From assembly GCA_018240425.1 (NCBI GenBank), contig JAFEFU010000072.1, positions 1-64,000 on the forward strand: 64,000 nt of DNA. Direction: 5' to 3'. Origin of the DNA: Pseudomonadota bacterium (lineage in GTDB: Bacteria; Pseudomonadota; Alphaproteobacteria; Rhodobacterales; Rhodobacteraceae). The notes under the pieces were generated by a model, which saw only the letters and a list, made by a program, of their open reading frames with translations, was not told the origin of the DNA and made no database searches. A program made the position numbers and the translations under genes. Of the stretch, positions 34,117 to 42,498 are shown one piece after another. Within the stretch, counting starts at the first letter, position 1; every line of letters starts with the position of its first letter.

Positions 34117-34626
34117 ATGCAGACTGCCGATCAGGACGTTGCCGAACTTTTCGCCGCCATCGCCGCGGCCTTCGGCCTGTCGCGGCCGGCCGGGCAGTGC
34201 TTTTCCGCGATCTGGCGCGCCGCGCAGGCGCCTTGCGCCGACGATCTGGTGGCGCGGCTGGGGCTGGCGCGCTCGAACGTCTCGACGGCGCTGAAGGAGT
34301 TGCGCGGCTGGAACCTGATCGGGCTGGCGCGGGTGCCGGGCGACCGCAAGGAATATTTCACCGCCCCCGCCGATCCCTGGGAGGTGCTGCGCCTGATCGC
34401 GCTGGCCCGCCAGCGGCTGGTGGTGGCGCCGCTTCTCGACCGGCTGATCGCGGCCGAGGCGACGACCGGCGACGTGCGCCTTGCCGCGCTGCATTCGGCA
34501 ATGGCGCAGGTGGCGCAGTCGGGCGAGGCGATGTCGGGCCTTGACGGAGCGGCCTTCGCCCGGCGGATCGAGACGCTGGCCGAGGCCCCGGCCCCGGCGG
34601 CGAAGAAGAAAAAGAAAAAGCACTGA
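34117..34626 (+). CDS. GbsR/MarR family transcriptional regulator
   Basis: A 169-residue winged-helix regulator. The helix-turn-helix is read at LVARLGLARSNVSTALKELRGWNLIG (about residues 44-69), and RVPGDRKEYFTAPADPWEVLRL is characteristic of the GbsR group, which controls choline and glycine-betaine or membrane genes in other bacteria. The C-terminus ends in a run of six Lys and a His. It starts 23 bases after the mutarotase and may be co-transcribed. Target genes are not evident. Confidence 0.85.
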   Translation: MQTADQDVAELFAAIAAAFGLSRPAGQCFSAIWRAAQAPCADDLVARLGLARSNVSTALKELRGWNLIGLARVPGDRKEYFTAPADPWEVLRLIALARQRLVVAPLLDRLIAAEATTGDVRLAALHSAMAQVAQSGEAMSGLDGAAFARRIETLAEAPAPAAKKKKKKH

Positions 34627-34659
34627 CGGACGACCCCCGCGGGTCAGCCCCACTCCGCG

Positions 34660-36057
34660 TCAGCCCTGGTCGCCGAGGTTCAGCGCGCGCGGCAGGTGCG
34701 CCATGAACTCGGTGCCGTTCTCGTCCGAGCGCACCAGTTCCAGCCGCCCGCCGTGGCCGCGAATCAACTCGGCCGCGATCGCCAGGCCAAGCCCGGTCCC
34801 GCCCTTGCGGTTTCCGGCCTGGAAGGCCTGGAACAGATGCTCGCGGGTCTTTTGCGGCAGGCCGGGGCCGGTGTCGCCGATGCGGACCCACCAGCCGCCG
34901 CCCTCTTCGCCGGCGCCGATCTCGATGGTGCCGGGCTGGCCGGTCGCCTCGATCGCCTGCCGGGCGTTGCGGACAAGGTTCGAGAGCACCCGGTAAAGCT
35001 GCTCGCGGTCGGCGCGGATCGTCAGGCTGGGGGCCACGTCGGTGACGAAATCGGCCAGCCCGTTGCCGCCCAGGCGCTCGGCCTCGGCCACTTCCTCGGC
35101 CAGGGACAGGAACATGAAGCGCGCAAGGCTCGGGGGCGGCTCTTCGGCCTTGCCGAAGGCCAGCGTCGATTCACACAGGGTCACCGCCCGGCTGATCGAG
35201 GCGACCAGCTTCGGCGCGGCGCGCGCCACCGCCGGATCGGACGAGGCGCCGATCCGGTCGGTCATCAGTTGCGCGGTGGTCAGGATGTTGCGCAGATCGT
35301 GGCTGATGCGGGCCACGGCGCCGCCCAGCTGCGCCAGCCGGTCCTTCTGCTTGAGCGCGCTGGTCAGCTGCTTTTGCATCATCTGCAAGGCCACCTCGGC
35401 CTCGCGCAGTTCGGTGACCGCCGATTGCGGCTCGATCACCCGGCGCACGTCCTCGGGCGCGTCGGCATAGGACGACATGTGGCTGACCACGCGGCGGATC
35501 GGGCTGACCAGCACCCGGCGCACCGCCAGAAACAGCAGCGTCGCGGTCAGCGCCGAGATCACCGCCGACAGGCCGAGGATGCGCAGGCCGTAGTCGATCA
35601 TCGCCTTGCGCAGGGGCGCGGTGTCCATCGTCGCCTCGATCAGCAGGCCCGCCTGCTTCACCGGATCGCCGATCACCCGCATGATGTGGTTCTGCGTTTC
35701 GAAGAGGGCGTGGATGGCATCGTGGATCAGCACCCAGGCGCCGGGCTCGCGCATGTCATAGGTGGCCTCGATCGGCTGGGGGATGGGCGAGGACAGGACC
35801 AGTTCGCGCATGTCGTCGCGGCGCAGGACGACGTTGTAGACCTCGGCGTTGGCCAGGAGTTCCTTCTCCACCTTCTCGTCGATCATGTCGCCCGCCGCCA
35901 GAAGCGCCAGGGAGGCGATCTGCGCGCGCTCGAGGCGCGAGCGGATGTAATCCTCGCGGAAGCGCGCGACCGAGGGCACGAAGATCAGAATTTCGGCCAG
36001 CATGACGAACAGAAGCGTCAGGATCAGGAAGCGGCCGGACAGGCTTTTGAAGAACAT
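34660..36057 (-). CDS. Sensor histidine kinase, orphan
   Basis: A 465-residue membrane kinase. Helices at about 8-30 and 159-180 frame a 128-residue periplasmic sensor with no domain I can name. A HAMP-like linker (181-235) follows. The H-box is ARISHDLRNILTTAQL with phospho-acceptor His253, the N-box is LVRNARQAI, and the ATP lid has DTGPGLP and GGTGLGLAIAAEL. The ATG at 36057 has GAGGT upstream and starts at the first membrane helix. No response-regulator gene adjoins it, so its partner must lie elsewhere. Signal unknown. Confidence 0.92.
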   Translation of the reverse strand: MFFKSLSGRFLILTLLFVMLAEILIFVPSVARFREDYIRSRLERAQIASLALLAAGDMIDEKVEKELLANAEVYNVVLRRDDMRELVLSSPIPQPIEATYDMREPGAWVLIHDAIHALFETQNHIMRVIGDPVKQAGLLIEATMDTAPLRKAMIDYGLRILGLSAVISALTATLLFLAVRRVLVSPIRRVVSHMSSYADAPEDVRRVIEPQSAVTELREAEVALQMMQKQLTSALKQKDRLAQLGGAVARISHDLRNILTTAQLMTDRIGASSDPAVARAAPKLVASISRAVTLCESTLAFGKAEEPPPSLARFMFLSLAEEVAEAERLGGNGLADFVTDVAPSLTIRADREQLYRVLSNLVRNARQAIEATGQPGTIEIGAGEEGGGWWVRIGDTGPGLPQKTREHLFQAFQAGNRKGGTGLGLAIAAELIRGHGGRLELVRSDENGTEFMAHLPRALNLGDQG

Positions 36058-36133
36058 CGAGACCTCGGGCCGGGTGGACCGGCGCCGCCCTAGGATAGGG
36101 GATCGCGACCGTGCCGCAAGCCCCACGGGTTGA

Positions 36134-37747
36134 TCAGAGGTCAAGCGCCCCCTGCGCGCCGGTGTCCGCTTCCTTGGCCGCGCGCCTGAACACGTCGGCA
36201 CGGCGCAAGGGCACCTGCACCGCGCGGTCGCGCAGACGCATGGCCGCCTCGATGGTCACGATCTGGATCTTCGGCACCGGACGGTCGTCGTCCTTGCCGA
36301 CGTAGTGGCCCGCGCCCGCCGCCTCGGCCACCATCGGCTTGGTCGGCTCCTCAAGCGTCAGGAAGATGCCGATCTGGGCGCGCTCGCGGTCCACAACCGC
36401 CCTGAGCTGGTCGATGTGGTTCCTTTGCCGGTCCTTGCCGCCCTTGACGCTGACCACGGCCTTTTCGGTGGTGCCGAAGGGCAGGACACCGTCGATGCCG
36501 CCGTCCGCGCCCTTCTTCCCCGCCCGCCAGGGCTGGGCGCCGATGAGAGTGACGGCCCACTTCTCGAATTCCTTCTTGGTCTGGTCGTCGTCGGCGAAGA
36601 ACCGGCGCGCGCCCTCGACATCCTCGGGAACGCCGTGAACCCGGTAGGCGACGCCGGGAAAGGAATCCTTCAGGCGCTTTTCGATCAGGCCGATGGCCAG
36701 ATGGGTCACGTCGATGCCGATCCACTGGCGACCCAGCTTCTGCGCCGCGTGGACGGTTGTGCCGCAGCCGCAGAACGGGTCGAGCACCACGTCGCCCTCG
36801 TTCGACGAGGCATTGAGGATGCGTTCGAGCAGGGCGACGGGTTTCTGGGTGGGATAGCCGAGGCGTTCCTGATCATGGGACGAAAGGGCAGTTATATCGT
36901 CCCACAAATTGGGCGCGATCACACCGGGCATCTCATCCAGATATTTCTTGATGCGTATGCGCCCTTCCACAGAGCTTGGGAAGATTAGCCGTCCTTCTGC
37001 GTCCATCTTCTCCATCTTCTCGCGCGACAGAGTCCATCCGTTGGGGTGCGGTTTGTAGCCCTTGTATTCGTAGGTCAGATTTGGTCGGGGGTTTGGACTT
37101 CGGATGCTGTCACTCGCATACCGCCTGCCGTCCGCCTCTCTGTAGCGGAAATTCGTTTCGATATAGCTGGCGTCATAAGGTCGATATTGCGGCGTGAACG
37201 AGCGCTTCTCGGACTTTTGGAAGTAGAAGATTTTGTCAGTAATATCTGAAAACTTCCTGCGGGCGTCGCTGTGGGCGTGAGTTCGTTTCCACACGATTTC
37301 ATTTACGAAATTCTCCTTCCCAAACACCGCATCCAGCAGGATCTTCAGATAGTGGCTCGCGGTCGGGTCGCAGTGCAGGTAAAGGCTCCCCGTCGGCTTC
37401 AAGGCCCGGTGCAGTTCGACCAGCCGGACCGCCATCATCGCAAGGTAGGCCATCATGTCGTTCATGCCGAGGAACGACCGCATCGCCTCCAGCATGGTCG
37501 CCGCATCGGTATGGCCCGACCGGCGCACCTCCTGAAAGGCGCTTTCGGCCTCGTCCCCCCAGTGCCATGTGTCGTCGAACGCCTCGATCTGCGCGGCCGA
37601 CTGGTCGCCGGTGGGCGACTTGAACAGGACATTGTAGCTGGCGTTCGAGTTGAAGGGCGGGTCGAGATAGATCAGGTCCACCGACTCGTCGGCCACATGC
37701 TCGCGCAGCACCGTCAGGTTGTCGCCGTAGTAAAGATGGTTGGTCAT
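36134..37747 (-). CDS. DNA methyltransferase fused to Mrr-like nuclease domain
   Basis: A 537-residue protein. Residues 1 to about 360 form an N4/N6-type DNA methyltransferase of the beta order: catalytic motif DPPF (29-32) precedes the AdoMet motif DPFCGCGT (323-330). The variable part between them should recognise the target site. Residues about 390-490 resemble the Mrr_cat restriction endonuclease fold: DGGIDG (Asp419), then AVVSVKGGK with Lys435, where Ser433 stands at the position usually Glu or Gln. Coding sequence for about residues 143-203 is markedly AT-richer than the ends. No separate restriction or specificity gene is nearby. It may be a lone methylase or a self-contained modification-restriction enzyme. 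Confidence 0.88.
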   Translation of the reverse strand: MTNHLYYGDNLTVLREHVADESVDLIYLDPPFNSNASYNVLFKSPTGDQSAAQIEAFDDTWHWGDEAESAFQEVRRSGHTDAATMLEAMRSFLGMNDMMAYLAMMAVRLVELHRALKPTGSLYLHCDPTASHYLKILLDAVFGKENFVNEIVWKRTHAHSDARRKFSDITDKIFYFQKSEKRSFTPQYRPYDASYIETNFRYREADGRRYASDSIRSPNPRPNLTYEYKGYKPHPNGWTLSREKMEKMDAEGRLIFPSSVEGRIRIKKYLDEMPGVIAPNLWDDITALSSHDQERLGYPTQKPVALLERILNASSNEGDVVLDPFCGCGTTVHAAQKLGRQWIGIDVTHLAIGLIEKRLKDSFPGVAYRVHGVPEDVEGARRFFADDDQTKKEFEKWAVTLIGAQPWRAGKKGADGGIDGVLPFGTTEKAVVSVKGGKDRQRNHIDQLRAVVDRERAQIGIFLTLEEPTKPMVAEAAGAGHYVGKDDDRPVPKIQIVTIEAAMRLRDRAVQVPLRRADVFRRAAKEADTGAQGALDL

Positions 37748-37858
37748 CGCCGCCCGCTGCCGCCCCCGCCCCCGCCACCGTCACATGCGGTGGTTGCGCG
37801 AAGGTTAGCGGCAGGCCGGCCCCCGGCACAAGGCCCGCGAAATTCGCCGGGGGCGCGG

Positions 37859-37887
37859 TTGACTCGGGGGCGCGGGGCGTCTATGGA
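37859..37887 (+). promoter_or_regulatory. Promoter of rpmH-rnpA-yidD
   Basis: TTGACT (37859-37864) and TATGGA (37882-37887) are separated by exactly 17 bases, about 70 bases before rpmH. This is a strong vegetative-type promoter for a GC-rich genome. Confidence 0.7.
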
Positions 37888-37956
37888 CCGGGCTTCGAAT
37901 GACGCCTTCGAATCCCTGCCTGCGGGGTTTGGGCATGATGAGCCGGAGTACAAGCG

Positions 37957-38091
37957 ATGAAACGCACCTATCAACCGTCGAACCTGGTTCGCGCCCGCCG
38001 CCACGGCTTCCGCGCGCGCATGGCGACCAAGGGCGGCCGCAAGGTGCTGAACGCCCGCCGCGCCCGCGGCCGCAAGGTTCTGTCGGCATAA
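37957..38091 (+). CDS. rpmH: 50S ribosomal protein L34
   Basis: A 44-residue, highly basic ribosomal protein. It begins [20 protein letters not shown] and ends with a KVLSA tail after [15 protein letters not shown], the standard L34 sequence and length. It is a component of the large subunit. It is first in the conserved rpmH-rnpA order, 17 bases before rnpA. Confidence 0.98.
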   Translation: MKRTYQPSNLVRARRHGFRARMATKGGRKVLNARRARGRKVLSA

Positions 38092-38108
38092 GCACAACGT
38101 CGGACGGC

Positions 38109-38540
38109 ATGTCGCCGCCGGAAGCACCCGTGCAAGGCCACAAGGGCCGGGCCGCGGGGACGCCTCCGGCGGTTTCCGTTCGTCTCGAGGTTCTCGCCCG
38201 CCGCGCCGACTTCCTGCGCGCCGCCCAGGCCCGCCGTCAGGGCACCGCGGGCTTTCTCCTCCAGGCCCGCGCCCGGCGCGAGGGCGAGGATGGGGCCGAG
38301 GATGGGGCCGGCCTGATCCGCGTCGGCTTCACCTGCTCGAAGAAGGTCGGCAATTCGGTCATCCGCAACCGCGCCAAGCGCCGCCTGCGCGAGATCGCCC
38401 GCGCCGTCCTGCCCCGCGACGGGCGGCCGGGCTGGGACTATGTTCTGGTCGGCCGGCCCGAGGCCACCGTCAGCCGCGACTTCGCCCAGATGCTGGCCGA
38501 TCTGGCCCGCGCGCTGGCGCAGGTCCACGCCCGGCCATGA
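38109..38540 (+). CDS. rnpA: Ribonuclease P protein component
   Basis: A 143-residue basic protein that binds RNase P RNA and helps mature the 5' end of tRNAs. The family signature [13 protein letters not shown] is present near residue 100, preceded by [12 protein letters not shown]. The alternative longer frame would overlap rpmH, so the ATG at 38109 is used. An insertion rich in Ala, Arg and acidic residues before the core ([17 protein letters not shown]) makes it slightly longer than usual. Its stop overlaps the yidD start by 4 bases. Confidence 0.95.
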   Translation: MSPPEAPVQGHKGRAAGTPPAVSVRLEVLARRADFLRAAQARRQGTAGFLLQARARREGEDGAEDGAGLIRVGFTCSKKVGNSVIRNRAKRRLREIARAVLPRDGRPGWDYVLVGRPEATVSRDFAQMLADLARALAQVHARP

Positions 38541-38788
38541 GCCCGCTTGCCCACATCTTCGCCCTGCCCGTCCGCGCCTACCGGCTGGCGCTCTCGCCCT
38601 GGGTCGGCCATTCCTGCCGCTATCAGCCGACCTGCTCGGCCTATGCGCTCGAGGCGCTCGAGCGGCATGGCGCGGTCAGGGGCGGCTGGCTGACGCTGCG
38701 CCGCATCGGCCGCTGCCACCCCTGGGGCGGGTCGGGATACGATCCGGTGCCCCCGGCCCGGCCGCAGGCGCCTCAGGTCCGCAAGTAG
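38537..38788 (+). CDS. yidD: Membrane protein insertion efficiency factor YidD
   Basis: An 83-residue protein that assists YidC-dependent membrane insertion. The signature [19 protein letters not shown] with its Cys residues and the C-terminal [18 protein letters not shown] are unmistakable. It overlaps rnpA by 4 bases at its start and the convergent hydrolase gene by 16 bases at its end. yidC itself lies 3.7 kb downstream, separated by an inserted three-gene block. Confidence 0.96.
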   Translation: MSPLAHIFALPVRAYRLALSPWVGHSCRYQPTCSAYALEALERHGAVRGGWLTLRRIGRCHPWGGSGYDPVPPARPQAPQVRK

Positions 38789-39720
38789 AGCCTGCCGTTG
38801 CGCATGACCCGGGTCGGGATCGAATTGTGGTCGATCCCGCCCTCGAGGGTCAGCGCCGCATCGCGCAAGAGGAACGGATCGAAGAAATACCAGGAATGGT
38901 CGCTGTTGGGGATTCCGGCAAAATCCTCTCGGTGCTCGTCATAATAGGGCCCGCAATCCACGTTGACCGCCTTGGCCGGGGCATCGTCCGGCAGGCCGAC
39001 CCGCCCGACCCTGGGCGCGATCCCCAACCGCTTGGCGTTCGAGATCGACAGGACCGCGTCGAACGGGTTGGAATAGTTGGTCAACCTCATGCAGTGGAGG
39101 TAAAGCGAGGCGCTGGTCGGCCCGTCCTCCATGCTCGCCGCCGAAATGTCGCCGGCACAGAGAAGGATCTGGCTGACCGTCCAGCCCCTTGCCGCCGCAT
39201 CGCGATGGTCGTCGGCATAGTCCATCGCCTCGCGCAGGACGAAGGCCCCCATCGAATGGGCCAGCACGTGCACCGCGATGCGGCAGTCCGGCCGCATGTA
39301 GCGCGACAGGGGCACGATCCCGTCGGACACCAGCCGCATCGCGGTCAGCCGGGCATCCTTGCGGTCCTCGATATAGGCAAGGGCCTCGTCCCCGCAGGGC
39401 CAGTCGAAGGCGACGATGACACCATGATAGCCTCCCGCCTCCAGCCCCTCACGCAGCGCCCGCAGCCGCTTCAGCACGTCGGTGAGGCTGTTGTTGTAGC
39501 CGTGAATGTAGATGAGCACATTGCCGGTGGGCAGGCCGCTGGCGGCGTGCGTGCCGGTCTGGGCCAGCGTGGCCACGCGGTCGAACCAGACTTGCGGCCT
39601 GATCGCCTGACCGGGGCCGTAGTCCGTCGCATCGTCGTGGATTTCCAGGAACCGCGTCGGGCCGGGGGTCTTGCCGAATTCGCCGCCCTTCACGTTCCTT
39701 GCGCAGAAGATATAGTCCAT
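38773..39720 (-). CDS. Alpha/beta hydrolase (DUF900-like)
   Basis: A 315-residue serine hydrolase-like protein. [11 protein letters not shown] gives the oxyanion region, [16 protein letters not shown] the nucleophile elbow (G/A-H-S-M-G), and the closing His is probably in [11 protein letters not shown]. The fold fits the DUF900/esterase group. AGGAGGA lies before the ATG at 39720, while the longer frame lacks any ribosome site. No signal peptide is seen. It is inverted relative to the neighbouring rnpA-yidD and ttcA genes and overlaps yidD at the 3' end. Substrate unknown. Confidence 0.82.
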   Translation of the reverse strand: MDYIFCARNVKGGEFGKTPGPTRFLEIHDDATDYGPGQAIRPQVWFDRVATLAQTGTHAASGLPTGNVLIYIHGYNNSLTDVLKRLRALREGLEAGGYHGVIVAFDWPCGDEALAYIEDRKDARLTAMRLVSDGIVPLSRYMRPDCRIAVHVLAHSMGAFVLREAMDYADDHRDAAARGWTVSQILLCAGDISAASMEDGPTSASLYLHCMRLTNYSNPFDAVLSISNAKRLGIAPRVGRVGLPDDAPAKAVNVDCGPYYDEHREDFAGIPNSDHSWYFFDPFLLRDAALTLEGGIDHNSIPTRVMRNGRLYLRT

Positions 39721-39835
39721 AACCAATCCTCCTGTCTGCAATGGCCAGAGATTACCATCACGGGCACCGGCCCCAAAGCCTTTGCATCGGCCGCGCCGGT
39801 CTGGCATTGAACGGCCAATCCCCGCGAGGCCGCCG

Positions 39836-40714
39836 ATGCTTGACGAGACCGACGACATCCACCCGCTGTTTCATGGCGCCCCCGGCACCACCGAGTTCCG
39901 CAAGCTGCGCAAGCGCATCGTCCGCGAGGTGCGCGAGGCGGTCGAGACCTACGGCATGGTCGAGCGCGACGCCCGCTGGCTGGTGTGCCTGTCGGGGGGC
40001 AAGGACAGCTATACCCTGCTTGCGGTCCTGCACGAGCTGAAGTGGCGCGGCCTTCTGCCCGTCGATCTTCTGGCCTGCAACCTCGACCAGGGCCAGCCGG
40101 GCTTTCCCGCGACGGTGCTGCCCGACTTCCTGACCCGGATGGGGGTTCCGCACCGCATCGAATACAAGGACACCTATTCGGTCGTGACCGAAAAGATCGC
40201 GCCCGGCGGCACCATGTGCTCGCTCTGTTCGCGGCTCAGGCGCGGCAACCTTTACCGCATCGCCCGCGAGGAAGGCTGCTCGGCGGTGGTTCTCGGCCAT
40301 CACCGCGACGACATCCTCGAGACCTTCTTCATGAACCTCTTCCACGGCGGGCGGCTGGCGACGATGCCGCCCAAGCTGGTGAACGAGGATGGCGACCTCT
40401 TCGTCTATCGCCCGCTGGCCTTCGTGGCCGAGGCCGACTGCGAAAGGTTCGCGCGCGCGATGAACTACCCGATCATCCCCTGCGACCTCTGCGGCAGCCA
40501 GGAAGGATTGCAGCGCGCCCAGGTCAAGCGGCTGCTTGACGAATGGGAGGCCCGCAGCCCCGGCCGCCGGCAGGTGATGTTCCGGTCGCTGATGAACGTG
40601 CGGCCCTCGCACCTGCCCGACCCGGCGCTCTTCGATTTTGCGGCTCTGGCGGCGGGGATCCGGCCCGCGGCGGGCATTGCGGAGAATCCTCCCGATCTTC
40701 GCGGCGGCGATTAA
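39836..40714 (+). CDS. ttcA: tRNA 2-thiocytidine(32) synthetase TtcA
   Basis: A 292-residue PP-loop ATPase that thiolates cytidine 32 in certain tRNAs using a 4Fe-4S cluster. [10 protein letters not shown] is the PP-loop. CSLC and the later CDLCG supply cluster Cys, and [19 protein letters not shown] is the family signature. The ATG at 39836 is used because the sequence before it overlaps the divergent hydrolase promoter. Length is normal. Confidence 0.95.
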   Translation: MLDETDDIHPLFHGAPGTTEFRKLRKRIVREVREAVETYGMVERDARWLVCLSGGKDSYTLLAVLHELKWRGLLPVDLLACNLDQGQPGFPATVLPDFLTRMGVPHRIEYKDTYSVVTEKIAPGGTMCSLCSRLRRGNLYRIAREEGCSAVVLGHHRDDILETFFMNLFHGGRLATMPPKLVNEDGDLFVYRPLAFVAEADCERFARAMNYPIIPCDLCGSQEGLQRAQVKRLLDEWEARSPGRRQVMFRSLMNVRPSHLPDPALFDFAALAAGIRPAAGIAENPPDLRGGD

Positions 40715-40782
40715 CGCTTCGGTCATTGCGGACGCCTAGTCTGGCCGGGACCGTCACTCGGTCGGCTGCAAGAGGGTGCGCC

Positions 40783-42333
40783 ATGACGAACAGGCTTCCG
40801 GCTGGGTGCAGGGCTTTCGGCAGGGCGGCCGCTTGGCCTGATCTGGCGATCGACCTGGCCGCCATCGCGCCCGCGCTTCTGGTTGCCTGCCTCTGGCTGG
40901 GTGCAAGGGGCGCCCTTGTCGCGGCACTTGCGGCGCTGCCCTTCCTGATCCTGCGGCCGGGACGGCGGCTGCCCGCATCCCCGCAACATCCGGCCGGCCC
41001 CTGGGACGCGATCAGCGGCCTCGCGCTGCGTCCAGCGATAGAGCAGGCGCTCGACCGGGCGCTGGCCGAGGCTGGCCAAGGCACCCGCAACACCGCCTGC
41101 ATCGTCCTAGGCCTCGACGATTCGCCGGCGCTTGCCGGCAATCACGGGCAGGCCGCCCATGACCTGACCATGCGCCGGCTGGCCGAACGGCTGGCCGTCA
41201 CCCTGCGCCCGCAGGACGTGATCGTGCGTCTCGACGGCGAGCGCTTTGCCATTGCCCTCGCCACCCTGCGCCGCGCCGACATCGAGACCCTGATCCAGAT
41301 CTGCGCCCGTATGCAGGCGGTCGTCGGTGAACCCGTCGCCTGCGATGGCGCCACGATCCATGTCTCGGTGTCCGCAGGGTTCTGCCTGGCATCGCGGACG
41401 CCCGAGCACACCGGGCCCGCCCTTCTTGCCGCCGCCGAACTGGCGATGGCGGAAGCCGCGCGCAACGGCCCGTCGGCGATCCGCGCCTATTCTCGGGACA
41501 TGGCCGCCGCCGCCTCGCACCGGGAGGACTTGCGCGACCGCATCGAACAGGCGCTGGATCAAGGCGAGATCGTCGCCTGGTTCCAGCCGCAACTCTCCTC
41601 GGACACCGGCGAGGTCACGGGGTTCGAAGCCCTGGCCCGCTGGAATCATCCCGAACGCGGGATTCTGCCCCCGGCCGAATTCCTTCCTGCGCTCATCGGC
41701 GGCGGCCTGTCGGCGCAGCTGGGAGAGACCATCCTGTTCCAGACATTCACCGCGCTTCGCTGCTGGGACAGGGCCGGCCACCGGATCCCGTCCGCGGCGG
41801 TGAACTTCTGCCGGGACGAGCTGCGCAACCCCCGCCTGGCCGACCGCCTGCAATGGGAGCTTGACCGTTTCGATCTGTCTGCCGGCCGCCTGACCGTCGA
41901 AATCCTCGAAACGGTGGTCGCGGACACCGACAACGACACGGTGGTGCGCAACATCGCCGCCCTGGCGGCGATGGGGTGCGGGATCGACCTCGACGACTTC
42001 GGCACCGGACATGCCTCGATCACCTCGATCCGCCGGTTCGCGGTGAACCGGATCAAGATCGACCGGTCCTTCGTCAGCCGGGTCGACAGCGATCCCGAGC
42101 AGCAGAGGATGATCGCCGCGATCCTGTCGATGGCAGACCGGCTGGGTCTTCAGACCCTGGCCGAAGGGGTCGAGACGCTGGCCGAACATGCGATGCTGGC
42201 GCAACTGGGCTGCGGACATCTGCAGGGCTACGCCATCGCCCGGCCGATGCCCTTCGAGGAGACCATCGCCTGGCTGGAGCGTCACCGCGCCAAGCTCGCC
42301 GCGACCGAACGGCTGGGACGCAGGATCGGATAG
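40783..42333 (+). CDS. Membrane GGDEF-EAL protein, probable c-di-GMP phosphodiesterase
   Basis: A 516-residue protein with two N-terminal membrane segments (about 21-57), a GGDEF-type domain (about 75-235) and an EAL domain (about 250-505). The cyclase site is degenerate: GG(D/E)EF reads DGERF at 151-155, so synthesis is unlikely. The EAL domain keeps its key residues: Glu282 in FEALARW, Asn in VNFCRDEL, Glu in TVEILET, DDFGTG, Lys in IKIDRSFV and Glu in AEGVET. It should degrade cyclic di-GMP, perhaps with the first domain sensing GTP. AGAGGG lies before the ATG at 40783. Confidence 0.92.
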   Translation: MTNRLPAGCRAFGRAAAWPDLAIDLAAIAPALLVACLWLGARGALVAALAALPFLILRPGRRLPASPQHPAGPWDAISGLALRPAIEQALDRALAEAGQGTRNTACIVLGLDDSPALAGNHGQAAHDLTMRRLAERLAVTLRPQDVIVRLDGERFAIALATLRRADIETLIQICARMQAVVGEPVACDGATIHVSVSAGFCLASRTPEHTGPALLAAAELAMAEAARNGPSAIRAYSRDMAAAASHREDLRDRIEQALDQGEIVAWFQPQLSSDTGEVTGFEALARWNHPERGILPPAEFLPALIGGGLSAQLGETILFQTFTALRCWDRAGHRIPSAAVNFCRDELRNPRLADRLQWELDRFDLSAGRLTVEILETVVADTDNDTVVRNIAALAAMGCGIDLDDFGTGHASITSIRRFAVNRIKIDRSFVSRVDSDPEQQRMIAAILSMADRLGLQTLAEGVETLAEHAMLAQLGCGHLQGYAIARPMPFEETIAWLERHRAKLAATERLGRRIG

Positions 42334-42349
42334 GCCCGGTCCGCGCCCC

Positions 42350-42386
42350 GGCGGCGGGCGGCCCGCCTCCGTGTCGGGCCGCCGCC
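42350..42386 (+). terminator. Hairpin downstream of the GGDEF-EAL gene
   Basis: GGCGGC-GGG-CGGCCCG (from 42350) can pair with CGGGCCG-CCGCC (42375-42386), giving about 12 base pairs with a GGG bulge and a 9-base loop. It has no T run, so termination is uncertain. Confidence 0.35.
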
Positions 42387-42455
42387 AGTGGCGCCGGCAC
42401 CCGATGCCCACCCCAACCCCCGTTGGAAATCGCTTGACCTTTGCCTGTGCCTTCT

Positions 42456-42483
42456 GTTGAACCACGCTGATCAAGGCTAGGAC
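42456..42483 (+). promoter_or_regulatory. Possible yidC promoter
   Basis: GTTGAA (42456-42461) and TAGGAC (42478-42483) are 16 bases apart, just before the ribosome site of yidC. The -35 is weak. Confidence 0.3.
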
Positions 42484-42498
42484 GGGTGGAAGGTCCAG

